Below, one piece after another: positions 28,702-36,388 of a stretch of DNA of 64,000 nucleotides. Source of the stretch: Flaccisagitta enflata (lineage: Eukaryota; Chaetognatha; Sagittoidea; Aphragmophora); NCBI GenBank assembly GCA_965153355.1, contig OZ231127.1, positions 64,914,001-64,978,000 on the forward strand. The letters run 5' to 3'. The notes below the pieces were generated by a model. The model was not told the DNA's origin and made no database searches. It saw only the letters and a program-made list of their open reading frames with translations. Each line of letters begins with the position of its first letter. Positions within the stretch are counted from its first letter, which is position 1. The translations under genes were made by a program, and so were the position numbers.

Positions 28702-31648
28702 GCAACAACAACAACAACAACACTTAAATAGGAGCAAGTACTGCATCAACAAGAACAGCAAAAGGACAACCACAGCTGTAGTGAAAACATCAATTCTGCA
28801 GGGACTATTTCAGTAGCCGCAAAATTGCAAAAAATGCTCGATACAGGGCCCCATGTTCCTCTCAAAGTGGTATATGGAGTACAAATGGTCATCATTAGTT
28901 CTAGGACAATAATGATAAGCTCATATGACCAGCCTTAAGTGTTCTTAATGGTATTTATGAAATTCAGATAAAACAAACTCCATTTTACTACCAAAAAATA
29001 GCAAAAATATGTAAAAAATGTAGTTATGCCGATTCAGGGCCATGGTGGTGGGGTGCCCGGTCATTTGACGGTCTTGGGACCGTGACCATTGGCTTCAGCA
29101 TAAAAAACGGGGCTAGTGAGGCCGTTTTAATTACTGATTTCTATGGTTTGGTCTTTTCTGGACCCCTTTACTCCCGGCAGGGCATCGGATACCGCTGACC
29201 ATGTGCGATTCTAGGATGACTAGTTACCTCTCATGCTTCAGAGAGATTCATTTGTTCATTCATTCATTCATTCATTCATTCATTCATTCATGCATTCGTT
29301 ATTTCTAGCTTGTACCACAACGGCTCCAATAGTAATGGAAATCCGTCCATAGTAGATAAATATTTTGATATCTACTTTCGCAAAAATGGAAATTCGCTTG
29401 TAATGGATGAAATTTGTTGGTCCATAGACGTCCATCCATCTATGTTTTTGTCCTCTCCTTCAGATGACGTATTTCGGATGCCAACAAGCTCGAATGTATT
29501 TGGTGAGCGATTTGTTCGGGTTTTGTTGTCTCACTGGAATGTCATTTCTGGTCAAAAAGGAGATCCTCGATGATGCCGGTGGACTTCAAGCCTATGGCAA
29601 GTACATCGGCGAAGATTATTTTATCGCTCAAACAGGTAATTAGTCGTACTTTATGCGTGTACATCCTCGTGCTTCTTGTTTAATGTTTTTTTTCTTGTGC
29701 TTGCATTTTTACCTGAAGATGTACGATAGTGTTTGTTTGCCCACTGCACTTGCTTGTTTGAATACACTTGTGCAAGTACGTTTGCTCGTGCTTACACGTC
29801 TTTGTGCGCTTGTGCGTTTAAATGCGCTTGTGCAACTGCGCCTGTGGCCTGCATGTTTTCATGAACTGTGCATGCGTCTGAGCCGCATGTGTGTCTGCAT
29901 TTATTCAATCGTAGTATTTCTCATCTTTCTCTTGATGCGATAGTTTTGAAGAAGAATCTTCGTACTTCGATTTCTTCCTTGCCGGCCTTGCAAAACTCTG
30001 GCCTTTGTAACGTGCGCGCGTATCAAGATCGGATGATTCGTTGGATGCGCCTCAGAGTCCACATGTTACCGCAGTTGCTCATTTTGGAACCCATTCATGA
30101 AAGCGTCCTTTCCGGTAATATCTTAGAGGAAAAGTAGTTTTAGTAGGGCGGGAACAGAAATCCCCTGACTTTCTTGACCAAGAAAAAAAAGGCCATGTAA
30201 GCCAAAATGTGTGGCGTGTGGAATGTCAAACGTTGCGTCACCGACCGACTTACCGACCGACCAACAGACAGTCAATGATAAAGAGGAGTGGTCGCAACCT
30301 AAGTTGGAAGGGAAGCACACATAGAAGAATAAATTTCTCGTGTTCAAAATACCGAATCTGACCTTTCAAAGGGTTTGATTTCAATGGAAGTTGCTACCCA
30401 CCTCATAGTTAGCCAAGCTGTCAATTGGAAAGAGTAGGCTAAGAGTGCGTGAGCAATGATTGCTCTTCAGTTTTGAATCTCACATTGCTTAACTCACCCC
30501 TCTCTTCATTTTACCCTCCACTCAATTATCTAGGTTTCCTGGCGTCCTGGTCCGTATCGACTTTATTCGAGTGGAACTTTCTCGTGTTTTTTCTCATTCA
30601 TCTGCTGGTTTGGTTTTTACTGGACTACGCTTTGATAAAACTGATTCAGGGGAGTCATTTACGTAGCTCCTGCGTCTCATCGTCGTCTCCCGCTTACTCG
30701 CCTCCTTCCGTCGACCCTCTGCTGTCGTCATCGTCGTCTTTGACGCAGTCGTCGTCGTCTTCATCGATGTCCATGACGTCTTCAGTTTCGTCTTCGTTCT
30801 CGCCAAATAGTAAGAGTCAATACATGACTAATTACCTCGGCAATGGAAGCGGCAGCGGCGGAGGATCTCATTTGTCGTCCGTCCTTTTAGGGAAGAATAA
30901 CAACGGCACCAACAACTCTTGTTGCTGCGGCGGAGAGCATTGCAACGGCGGCAGCGGAACCACCGCCATGTCTTCGTCGGGCTGCTTCAGCGACGACGGG
31001 ACTGCAGGGAGCGGCGTCTCCGTCAGTGGCGTCGGCAGCAGCGGTGTAGATTCGCCAGACAATTTTCTCTTATTTCATCAAGACTCTTTGATGACAACTG
31101 CTCCCACGAACGCGTTGTCAACTTCAACGGCGACGACGACGAAGCTCCGTCCGACGCATTCGCGTTCGTCTTCGCTCACTCTGTCCACGTCGTCGGCGTT
31201 GTCGTCCGCCGCTTCAGCGGCGTCATCATCATCTTTGTCATCGAACACGGCATCGACCTGCAACTCCAACTCGGCGGCTCCAACGCCAGCTTCCAATCAT
31301 CCCATGCAGCTCTCGTCTCGATTAAATCTTAATCATCATCTTCATCATCACCATCATAGTAACAATTTTCATCATCAACGCCATCTCATGCAGCAGCAGC
31401 AGCCTCTCCTCAAGCAACAGCAGCAGCAACAGATGCTGAAGACGCCGATGGTGTTGACGCCCGAAAACCCTTTCCCTGTGTCGAAATTCGATTTCCTCAT
31501 AGCCTGGCTCTTTCGCGAATTCTCCGTCTTGTACCTTTTCAGCAAGGCGATCTCTACGAACAAAGTGACGTGGCGTACCGGGGCTTACCGACTCGAGTGG
31601 GGCGGTACCGCCTCGGCCGCTGATGCACCGCTTATCGTAGTCGCTTAA
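7464..31648 (+). CDS. UGCG: Ceramide glucosyltransferase (glucosylceramide synthase), complete 8-exon gene
   Basis: Join 7464-7588, 11449-11608, 16893-16971, 17221-17348, 18106-18189, 29464-29635, 29944-30114, 30534-31648; all junctions are GT-AG and phase-consistent, giving about 677 residues. By family knowledge the enzyme transfers glucose from UDP-glucose to ceramide on the cytosolic Golgi face, the first step of glycosphingolipid synthesis (GT21). An N-terminal membrane anchor lies at residues 11-34. Catalytic motifs seen are D1 (D96, with D99), the [10 protein letters not shown] block (126-135), D2 in ISDAG (D151), D3 in GEDYF (D243) and RMIRW (279-283). C-terminal hydrophobic segments follow. 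Vertebrate UGCG is about 394 residues; the excess is a low-complexity insert at about residues 347-622. The SHPR segment containing His193 of the rat enzyme aligns to CQQAR, so that His is absent. The start is the first ATG of the anchor exon, in the context GAAATGG. Joined by eye; no transcript was seen. Confidence 0.95.
7990..8780. repeat. AAC-based satellite 1 in UGCG intron 1 (9/12-bp units)
   Basis: Units are ACAACAACATTA (12 bp) and, at 8513-8640, AACAACATG (9 bp). All are CAA-derived with ATT/ATG punctuation. The long open frames are by-products. Confidence 0.95.
8792..8940 (+). repeat. Spacer unit between intron-1 satellites, copy 1
   Basis: Contains CTTGCGAGACTGCTAC (8797) and AAAACACGATTATGAGGTGA (8899). 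Both blocks recur in the other order at 10083-10155, so the satellite 2 block is bracketed by copies of one unit. Confidence 0.7.
8941..10077. repeat. AAC-based satellite 2 in UGCG intron 1 (15-bp unit)
   Basis: Dominated by the 15-bp unit ACATTAACAACAACA repeated dozens of times. Local variant runs contain CAG, ATC, TGC, AAA or TTT changes shared by neighbouring units, a sign of local amplification. Confidence 0.96.
10078..10180 (+). repeat. Spacer unit between intron-1 satellites, copy 2
   Basis: Contains AAAACACGATTATTAGGCGA and CTTGCGACGCTGCTACGG, matching the unit at 8792-8940. Confidence 0.7.
10258..11075. mobile_element. Non-autonomous DNA element with about 27-bp inverted ends
   Basis: The left end ATGGGTCATTTCCACAATAA is matched by the complement of the right end TTATTGTGGAAACTGCCTAT at 11046-11066. 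AAC-repeat DNA lies on both sides, consistent with insertion into the satellite. The interior of about 800 bp is AT-rich without an ORF. Confidence 0.65.
11449..11608 (+). CDS. UGCG: UGCG exon 2
   Basis: The acceptor AATCTTAG completes codon 42 (Arg). The exon encodes residues 43-95, including [14 protein letters not shown] and YELLFCVQ, which match the start of the family's glycosyltransferase domain almost residue for residue. The donor is GTCCAA|GTAAGT. It ends in phase 0. Confidence 0.96.
11732..11790 (-). repeat. Family A element, truncated
   Basis: Reverse orientation: TTTTTAGTCGCGTGCTACGC hairpin, ACTCTACACCCGCTTTG and (GTCC)n, then lost. The following 11790-12295 shows no recognised repeat. 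Confidence 0.8.
12300..12813. mobile_element. Family B foldback element with 20-bp minisatellite core
   Basis: Inverted ends: TTTTGGGCAGCGGCCCCGAA plus CACACATATGGGGGATTTTC on the left; GAAAATCCCCCATATGTGTG plus CCCTTCGGGGCCGCTGCCC on the right. The core is a roughly 20-bp CCCAAATCCYAGYCTCATGG minisatellite. Its right half is in inverted orientation (GGATTTGGGCC), so the whole element is a large palindrome. Confidence 0.8.
13295..14996. mobile_element. 1.7 kb element with inverted terminal repeats of about 380 bp
   Basis: The left end TGGCCAGTAGCCCACT is complemented by AGTGGGCTATTGGCCA at the right end. Pairing continues inward through GCCAACGGTTTTTGCATCAA (left) and TTGATGCAAAAACCGTTGGC-like (right) to about 13690/14620. 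No transposase ORF; the short open frames in the arms are mirror images of each other. Confidence 0.8.
15098..15126. repeat. (CT)n microsatellite
   Basis: Short CT run after a CTGT-rich stretch. Confidence 0.9.
15131..15725 (-). repeat. Hairpin-headed element with 10-bp minisatellite core
   Basis: Begins TTTTTAGATGCGTCCACGCA, then TCTCTATAAGAGGG, a family A-type hairpin of stem class AT. It runs into a long TGTCTCTTCA minisatellite that degenerates to TGTCTCTTTT. No far end was recognised. Confidence 0.75.
16160..16635. repeat. Three tandem copies of a unit of about 150 bp
   Basis: Each unit contains a TTTGAGCATGCAAA-like start (16180, 16334, 16476), then a CTCATCTSTGAGG-type segment and AGCTCATTTAGCTCA. 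The copies are diverged. Confidence 0.75.
16893..16971 (+). CDS. UGCG: UGCG exon 3 (D1 motif)
   Basis: The acceptor follows a good pyrimidine tract (CTTTTCCTTCAG). The exon encodes residues 96-121 and the first base of Gly122. It opens with DKNDPAI, the D1 motif (DHDDPAI in vertebrates) that contacts UDP-glucose. The donor is TTG|GTAAGG. Confidence 0.95.
17090..17106. repeat. Poly-G run in UGCG intron 3
   Basis: GTTGGGGGGGGGGGGC within a 249-bp intron; a candidate G-rich splicing element. Confidence 0.6.
17221..17348 (+). CDS. UGCG: UGCG exon 4 (D2 motif)
   Basis: The acceptor TTTTTTTTCGTAG precedes the exon. It encodes residues 122-164, with [12 protein letters not shown] and the D2 motif ISDAGLR (D151). 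Intron 3 before it is only 249 bp, the shortest in the gene. The donor is GATATG|GTAAGC. Confidence 0.96.
18106..18189 (+). CDS. UGCG: UGCG exon 5 with weak donor
   Basis: The acceptor GGCTCCTCAG precedes the exon. It encodes residues 165-192, ending in [10 protein letters not shown], equivalent to the vertebrate RQGFAATLE. The donor reads GAG|GTCTGC, a poor match after the obligatory GT. It must still be used, because exon 6 resumes exactly at the next family residue in phase 0. Intron 5 that follows is the longest of the gene, at 11.3 kb. Confidence 0.92.
18355..18600 (-). repeat. (TTCA)n with attached GTCC-type repeat (family E relative)
   Basis: TTCATTCATTCA tract at 18360-18405, a GGCCTTGAATTGGCC block and a GTCCGTCAATCC-rich stretch. 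Compare 59573-59822. Confidence 0.55.
18615..19230. mobile_element. Family B foldback element with diverged minisatellite core
   Basis: Left end TTTTTGGGCAGTGGCCCCAA plus GCCCTGTAGACCACAGGGGG; right end GGATATTGGCCCTTTGAGGCCGCTGC-like. The core is a degenerate CTCAAATTTGCCCTCCAAGC-type repeat interrupted by an AT-rich stretch of about 120 bp (18880-19010). Confidence 0.7.
19255..19500 (-). repeat. Dispersed repeat, inverted relative to 29020-29190
   Basis: Shares CTCCCGGCAGTAAAGGGGTC, GAAGCCAATGGTGACAG-like and GGGCACCCCACCACCACGGC blocks with the reverse complement of 29020-29185. The region 19500-21160 around a family B-like fragment at 20280-20380 holds nothing else I recognise. Confidence 0.65.
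20275..20385 (+). repeat. Family B-like fragment
   Basis: GCAGGGCAGGGGCCCTAAAG, then a CCAGTAAGACACAAGGGTGA-type block; diverged from the family B end. Confidence 0.4.
21183..21368 (+). repeat. Family A element
   Basis: AAGGCAGGATACACGGCTAC start; the end GGTGTAGAGTTGCGTAGCAC, then GTTACTAACA has a partly decayed stem. Followed by GACTGATGGACTGAAG repeats to 21445. Confidence 0.75.
21547..21780. repeat. Family A relative with hairpins at both ends
   Basis: TTTTTAGGCGCGTGCACACG lies at the left and TAGAGTCGCATGCACGCGAC at the right, in opposite orientation, so both ends look like the hairpin end. Confidence 0.6.
21803..22365. mobile_element. 563-bp palindromic MITE with TA target duplication (Tc1/mariner-like ends)
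   Basis: Left terminus CAGGGTGTTTCACATCAAAT and right terminus ATTTGATGTGAAACACCCTG, flanked by TA at 21801-21802 and 22366-22367. The arms pair almost throughout, with the centre near 22085 (AAACTTCCAGGATGAAAAA on the right, TTTTTCATCCTGGAAGTTT on the left). No ORF. The family assignment rests on the TA duplication and CAGGG terminus. Confidence 0.88.
22567..22705. repeat. (GAAA)n microsatellite
   Basis: AAAG tetranucleotide run with a degenerate AAGG tail. Confidence 0.95.
22915..23078 (-). repeat. Family A element
   Basis: Reverse orientation, ending GTGTATCCGGCCTTGTTA. The hairpin GTCATGGACTCACAAC is decayed; GGTCGGTATGTCGG core. Confidence 0.8.
23528..23650. repeat. (TTG)n/(TCG)n microsatellite
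   Basis: TTG run grading to GTC/GTCGTC at its 3' side. Confidence 0.96.
23750..23890. repeat. (GT)n microsatellite
   Basis: GT dinucleotide run with a few GACTG interruptions. Confidence 0.97.
23976..24410. repeat. Composite: TA-class hairpin head plus family C element
   Basis: TTTTTAGTAGCGGACACGCT, then ACTCTAGAAC at 23976-24004 is a family A-type hairpin with a TA/TA stem. At 24168-24410 a family C body (GTCGTTGCGGAGGGGTGGGC, CCCCAACACCCC repeats) ends with GGACAAAGCCTCTTATAGAG and a short TT/AA stem. Confidence 0.6.
24411..25720. other. Intron 5 stretch without recognised features
   Basis: AT-rich sequence. I see no gene, splice-bounded family exon, tandem repeat or clear inverted ends here. 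Confidence 0.5.
25725..26045. mobile_element. Family B element, right part
   Basis: A minisatellite of about 20-bp units (TTTGAGGYCTGGAGGGCAGA) ends in GGTCATCGGCCCTATAGGGC, then CGCTGCCCAAAAAA. The left end is missing. Confidence 0.65.
26180..26560. mobile_element. Family B element, left part
   Basis: Starts AAGTCTTGTAGAACACAGGG, then a degenerate TCAGACCTTAAATCAGCYCT-type minisatellite. No right end. Confidence 0.55.
26692..27163 (+). repeat. Family A-type element with 21-bp minisatellite core
   Basis: Head AACAAGGCCAGATACACGGG, core of CTATCCCTAGCTCTATCAGAC-type 21-mers (26740-27000), tail GGACAGAGCCTCTTATAGAG with a GGTGCAATGGCGCACC hairpin. A second tail-only copy lies at 27225-27292. 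Confidence 0.75.
27471..27655 (+). repeat. Family A element
   Basis: AACAAGGCCGGATACACGGC start, body with GGTCACTAGACCATTTAGGC, (GACC)n core and TTGTAGAGTCGCGTGCAGAG; the hairpin's second arm is lost. Confidence 0.8.
28058..28305. repeat. Two (CAA)n microsatellites
   Basis: CAA runs at 28062-28160 and 28256-28302, separated by about 95 bp. Confidence 0.96.
28645..28725. repeat. (CAA)n microsatellite
   Basis: CAA run with one CAG interruption. Confidence 0.96.
29020..29225 (+). repeat. Dispersed repeat, partner of 19255-19500
   Basis: GCCATGGTGGTGGGGTGCCC, CCATTGGCTTCAGCATAAAA and GGACCCCTTTACTCCCGGCA, followed by GGGCATCGGATACCGCTGAC shared with family B surroundings. Confidence 0.65.
29250..29292. 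repeat. (TTCA)n microsatellite
   Basis: TTCATTCATTCA run about 170 bp before UGCG exon 6. Confidence 0.95.
29464..29635 (+). CDS. UGCG: UGCG exon 6 (D3 motif)
   Basis: The acceptor TGTCCTCTCCTTCAG precedes the exon. It encodes residues 193-249 and one base of codon 250. Family landmarks are TYFG, the LTGMS segment next to Cys213/214 (Cys207 region of the rat enzyme) and [18 protein letters not shown] with D3 at D243. The SHPR-type segment reads CQQAR. The donor is ACAG|GTAATT. Confidence 0.95.
29944..30114 (+). CDS. UGCG: UGCG exon 7 ((R/Q)xxRW motif)
   Basis: The acceptor TCTTGATGCGATAG completes codon 250. The exon encodes LQNSG and [17 protein letters not shown], containing the RMIRW motif (residues 279-283) that is diagnostic of processive-type glycosyltransferases and needed for activity in UGCG. 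The donor is TTTCCG|GTAATA. It is one residue shorter than the vertebrate equivalent. Confidence 0.94.
30185..30300 (+). repeat. Family E element inside UGCG intron 7
   Basis: AAAAAGGCCATGTAAGCCAA, then a GTGTGGCGTGTGG-type segment and ACCGACCGACCAACAGACAG; matches 1873-1990. Confidence 0.65.
30534..31648 (+). CDS. UGCG: UGCG exon 8: C-terminal membrane segments with large internal insert
   Basis: The acceptor TCAATTATCTAG completes Gly307. A hydrophobic region with [18 protein letters not shown] corresponds to the first C-terminal membrane segment. The frame then stays open through about 828 bp of Ser/Gly/His/Gln-rich sequence (30653-31480). It rejoins the family at [14 protein letters not shown] and the near-terminal [16 protein letters not shown], and stops with TAA at 31646-31648. 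There is no stop or convincing GT-AG pair across the insert, so I treat it as exonic. Confidence 0.93.
30653..31480 (+). other. Low-complexity insert within UGCG exon 8
   Basis: About 276 codons (residues about 347-622) are inserted where vertebrate UGCG has about five residues. Composition changes along its length: poly-Ser/Pro, then a Gly/Cys stretch ([14 protein letters not shown]), Ser/Ala/Thr-rich sequence, a His tract (HHLHHHHH) and Gln tracts (QQQQP, QQQQQQ). The DNA is rich in TCG/TCA/GCG triplets and lacks the transposon and microsatellite types seen elsewhere in the window. It probably forms a disordered loop between two C-terminal membrane segments. Confidence 0.85.
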
Positions 31649-32127
31649 AAGAATTGAAAATTTAAACTAGACCAAAAAAGTCTTGACACCGAAGAAAAAT
31701 TGATGTTTTTTTTGAAACTGCCAGATGTCGGAGCAGTGCCGCAACCGACAATTGATACAGTTTTACATTATCCGGTTTTCATCTGACAACGATGACATTA
31801 AAACCACTGGTGATATCGACTAGCAATTTTAAGTGCTGCCAATGTTAAAAGTCAGTTGCGTTGCTGAAGTCGAGGAATTCGATTAATTGGCCGTTGCGCG
31901 GGACTGAGAGCGTGAAAACAGTCGGCGTTGTATCGCTCACTCGTCAATCATCTCTAAAGGGCGTCACCAGCGAGCTTTGTGTACTACTGGTATCCAATTT
32001 CTGTGATTCAAGAGCGTGCTTTCTCCATTCTTTATCATAGCTTCGTCATATTTATTTTTAATAAGAAAAACTGAAATCCATATGTAGTAATACGCAACAA
32101 CAAAAACAACATTTAAGTCCAAATAAA
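31649..32127 (+). other. Putative UGCG 3' UTR ending at poly(A) signal
   Basis: Sequence downstream of the UGCG stop, without recognisable repeats until the first canonical AATAAA hexamer at 32122-32127. That hexamer is followed by a T-rich and GT-containing stretch (TGTCCTCCTGTTCTTATTTC) typical of downstream elements. The cleavage position is inferred. Confidence 0.55.
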
Positions 32128-32474
32128 TGTCCTCCTGTTCTTATTTCTTTTAATTAATCTCCATTCCTTTTCTCAATCATCCTCTGAGAACACATTTTGG
32201 GTTTTCTTTGTTATAGATTTTTTAACGAGTAGATGCATCCTCGCGTTTCGGTGACATTTGCTTCAAGAGTCGGTTTTTCGGCTCATGTTAGCGAATGTAA
32301 GCCAGATTTGGCGAGGGAATACATCGAAATTAAATTATGCCTCCTACTGTATCTGGCTTTGACCTATTGTTTCGTTTTTTTTCTATTTATTTCATCTCAT
32401 GAATTCAGATTGCCGTTCTAACGCTCTTTGCTCGTTGAGGTTCTGTTTGGTGCCTCTTTGTCTAAATCTGTATC

Positions 32475-32662
<188 letters not shown>

Positions 32663-33919
32663 AATTCGAATCACGTCGATATTTTTGGTTGAGCGTCCTG
32701 GCTTTGTGTGTGCACGTGCGTGTGTTTTGTGGCTGCCAATTAAGAAGAAAATAATTTGAAATCACAATTTTTCTAACAAATTTTGAAGATTTTAGTTTTG
32801 AATTTTCATCGTCCCATGCTTCATCCTTTAGCGCCTCTTTTTTGTCAACCGCTTTCAAGTTTCCAATGAGCGACCGCAAGTTTCCAAAAATTTATGTGGA
32901 ACTAAAAATGGTCTTATCTTTCTGGTACAAAAACATTCAAAGGACACTTAAAGAACAAAATTAACATTCAAAGGGTACTTAAACAGTCGAAAAAAATCAA
33001 TTAGAAGCGTTGGGATAAATTTCCACATAACAATGTCAGAATCGAGGGTAGCTTCGGTGAGAACAATGCAATGTGAGACAAGAATTTTCCTCTTGTAAGT
33101 CATGATTTGCATTTATGCAGTGTTACGCAGTGTTGACGGTCAAAAAACAATTTTTTCATCAAGTTTCTAGGTGTAAAACACACTCAAATCTTTTCCGTTT
33201 TGTTCCCTCCATCCTTGACACCAGTGGGGGAATAGCTAAGGTACCTATCGACATGCTTGAATCGATTCTAAGTCCAGAAACAAGAAGGGAATAGCAAAAA
33301 CCTATTTGGGAAATTCCACCAAAGGGAGAATCTAGCGTTGCGACATTTTCCTACCTTTTGAGTGTGACATCATATTTTCTTTGTATGATACAGACCCGAA
33401 GACTAAATGACCGGTCATGGGTGGTACCATAGACCTACGGTACGACTTCTTATGTTCGCTGGTATTTACTCCCAGCCAAAAAGCAAAAATCCCTAAAAAT
33501 ATGTACCTCCCCCTGGTTGCGAAGCCAATTTGCATATTCAGAGAAGTCAGGGAATTTTGATGTATTGTATTATCATAAGTCACTCAAACACAAAACCGCC
33601 ATTTAATCTTCGTCAGTTGGAACCCTGACCATCATTAGGTCTCAAAAATTTACCCTCCCGAAAGTTTTTTTCTGCTTATTTTGACCTTACTACAGAAAAA
33701 AAATCAAGAGTAAGAGCTTTTGAAAATATTATTTCTTGGACGTGAAAGTCTAAGACTGCCTCCACGAGTCAAATTTTGCATTTCCAAGAACATGGCTGTG
33801 ATCTCTGGTGAATGTAGTACAGGGCCATGTGTTTATTTTTTTGATTTTGTGTGTTTCTATGCAAACTTAGACTTTCACGCGAGAACACTCAGACAGAATT
33901 TTGCAGATTTTGTTTTCTA

Positions 33920-35059
33920 GTCAGGGAGCTTAAGGAAGTGTAGAGTCAAAATTGCCAAAAAACTCTGGAACTTCGTTATTCATATTTTTGTGCTGAATAA
34001 AATTGACCTCCATTTTGAAATATTTTTTTGGCCCTTTGAAAAATCCATTTTTAATTTTTAGGTAAAAATGCATTTTTTTGGCTGAAGTACACTATTGTCA
34101 CCTGGTTGCTTTTTTTCAAAACCTAACAAGAACTGAAGTGAATATACAGTTTACAAGAACTTTGCAGCCATACAGGGACTGTGTGTTGCCAATAACAGGC
34201 CCAAAATGACCCAAAACAGCCAAAAACAGCATTTTTTTTTTAAAATATCAGTGTTATTTAGAAAATTTTTGTCAATCACTCCCAATTAGGTCAGAACTAG
34301 GACAAATACACTTGTTGAGAGCTTAGGACACTGCTATGAGGATCATAACGGGCAAAAACCAGGCCATAAATGGCTTCAAATAGCCAAATTTAGCATTTTC
34401 TATGAATAGATCATTGATATTCAATTTTTTTTTGCAAATCTCACTTAAACCTGTCAAGACTAGGTCAAATATGCTCAATGAGAGCTTTGGACATTGATAC
34501 AGGACTCACACCAGGCTAAAAACAAGCCAAAAATAGCCTAAGATGGCTAAAATTGGCATTTTCCTCAAGAAGATAATTATTATCGATAATTTTTTTTGCC
34601 AATCTCACTCTATCCACTCAGAACTAGGTCAGTTATATTCATTGAGTGCTTTGAAAACTGATGCCGTGACCAAAACAGGTAAAAAATGGTTTAAAATGAT
34701 CAAAATTAACATTTTCATTAAAAGAAATTATAGTTATTAAGAATTTTTTTACAAATCTCACTCATTCCAGTCAGAACTAGGTCAAATATACTTATTGAGA
34801 TCTTTGGAAACTGTTATCGGGGCTATAACAGGTTAAAATAGCCTAAAATAGTCAAAATTAAAACTCATGCATAATATTCCTTTGTAAATCTCACTATATC
34901 CAGTCAGAACTAGGATAAATAAACGTTGGACATTGATACCGGGGTCATGATAGACCAAAAACAGGTCAAAAATGGGCTAAAATGACGAAATTGACATTTT
35001 TATCAATCAAATCATTGTTATTAAAATTTTCAAACCAATCAGCCGTTAAGCTCCCTGAC
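33920..35059. mobile_element. 1.14 kb element: short inverted ends around a tandem repeat of about 160 bp
   Basis: The left end GTCAGGGAGCTTAAGG and right end CGTTAAGCTCCCTGAC are inverted, with TA at both borders (33918-33919, 35060-35061). The core holds five or six diverged copies of a unit of about 130-165 bp marked by CAGAACTAGGTCAAATATAC-like blocks near 34288, 34453, 34617, 34770 and 34902. The layout recalls bivalve pearl-type elements. Confidence 0.75.
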
Positions 35060-35102
35060 TATTCAGGAAAAAAAACGATGAGAAGACGTGGGTAAGAATG
35101 TG

Positions 35103-35105
<3 letters not shown>

Positions 35106-35180
<75 letters not shown>
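35106..35180. repeat. (GA)n microsatellite
   Basis: GA run followed by degenerate GACAGACGGA-type repeats to about 35330. Confidence 0.96.
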
Positions 35181-35182
<2 letters not shown>

Positions 35183-35640
35183 AGGAGGAGATAGAGGCTG
35201 GCAGAGATACCGACGGACAAAAAAACGGAGACAGGCTGGCAGAAAAACAGACTTACAAACTGACGGTGATAGACAAACGGAGAGAGACAATAGGAGACAG
35301 ACAGAGGGAGACAGTCGGACTGACATAGCAGTGTAGTGTTTCAGTCTAGCTTCTGTTAAGACTTACGCCAGATGAGGATGGTGAATCTGAGTGAATAGGG
35401 ATCAAATGAAAGTTGAGGTAAACCTAGTCAAGATCCTGCTTCGTAGTAGTCATTACGAATGAATAGCGGGGGCCCAGAATGTTACCAAAATGTACAATTA
35501 TGGACATTTGTGCGTACATTGAAAGAAAAACGGACAGAGAGACCACTAGATAGACAAACAGAAATGTTGCCTCTTATCCTAATTTGCATGACGCTGGAAA
35601 TGTTTTTCGCGAAACAAATACGGAAGATAAATGAAAATAG

Positions 35641-35790
35641 GAACAAGGCCTGATACACAGCCAGTTGCGGACGGGTGGGCAGGGGCGGAAATGCGACTCA
35701 TGCTGACGGACGGACCAATGGACCAACGGATTAACGGACCAACGGACCGATGGACAAAGCCTCTTATAGAGTAACGTGTCTGCAAAGAAC
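35641..35790 (+). repeat. Family A element
   Basis: AACAAGGCCTGATACACAGC start, GGACCAACGGACC core, AAAGCCTCTTATAGAGTAAC end. Confidence 0.75.
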
Positions 35791-35852
35791 TTTTGCTTAT
35801 TGTCCGGTGTCTCCATTCTGCAAATACTTATGCCTCTACCCTTTTCACTCTA

Positions 35853-35940
35853 TTAAGATGCGTCATCGCATCTCTATAAGAGGGTCTGTCTGTCCATCTG
35901 TCGGTCCGTCGGTCCCCAGGTATGTCCGTTACGCTTCCTC
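35853..35940 (-). repeat. Family A-type hairpin head, stem class AT
   Basis: AGATGCGTCATCGCATCT is followed by CTATAAGAGGG and (GTCC/GTCT)n. It abuts the next element at 35942. Confidence 0.75.
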
Positions 35941-35941
35941 T

Positions 35942-36388
35942 AATACACTTTCTTTTTTATAAGAGACCAGTTTATAAGAGACATGAGGCTGAGATTTGAC
36001 AAAATTTTAAGAACAGAATAAGAGAATACCCAGGCTGAGATTCACTTTTGGAAATTTTTTAGAAAATATTTTTTGAGTCTCTTCATAAAAAATATGACAA
36101 TCCTTAAACTTTTTTCAAAAAAATTGTAAATTTTTCAGAAAAAGACTTTTGTTTTTGGTTTTGTTTTGTCACATTGAACTAGATATTTCAAGTTTTATAG
36201 TAACTAACAAGTTTTCAATTGAAGATACATAGAACACTACGAAATAGTGTATCTATACAGTGTTTTCCATATAAATAGCGTATTTTTGCAATTTAAGAGA
36301 ATTTGAGCCTCAAAACAGCAAAAAATTTAAGAACATCCAGGCTGAGTTGAAAAATGTTGTCTCTTATAAAAAAAAAAAAAAGTGTATC
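35942..36388. mobile_element. MITE-like element with ATACACTT ends, copy 1
   Basis: The left end ATACACTTTCTTTTTTATAA plus GAGAC is inverted at the right as GTCTCTTATAAA, A-run, AGTGTAT. It contains an ATGAGGCTGAG-type block shared with the element at 40155. Unlike it, GAGACC replaces GAACA next to TTATAA. Confidence 0.7.

Noticed and set aside
30919-31332. Arg-rich 137-codon frame inside UGCG exon 8
   Set aside because: Shadow of the real coding frame in GC-rich sequence.
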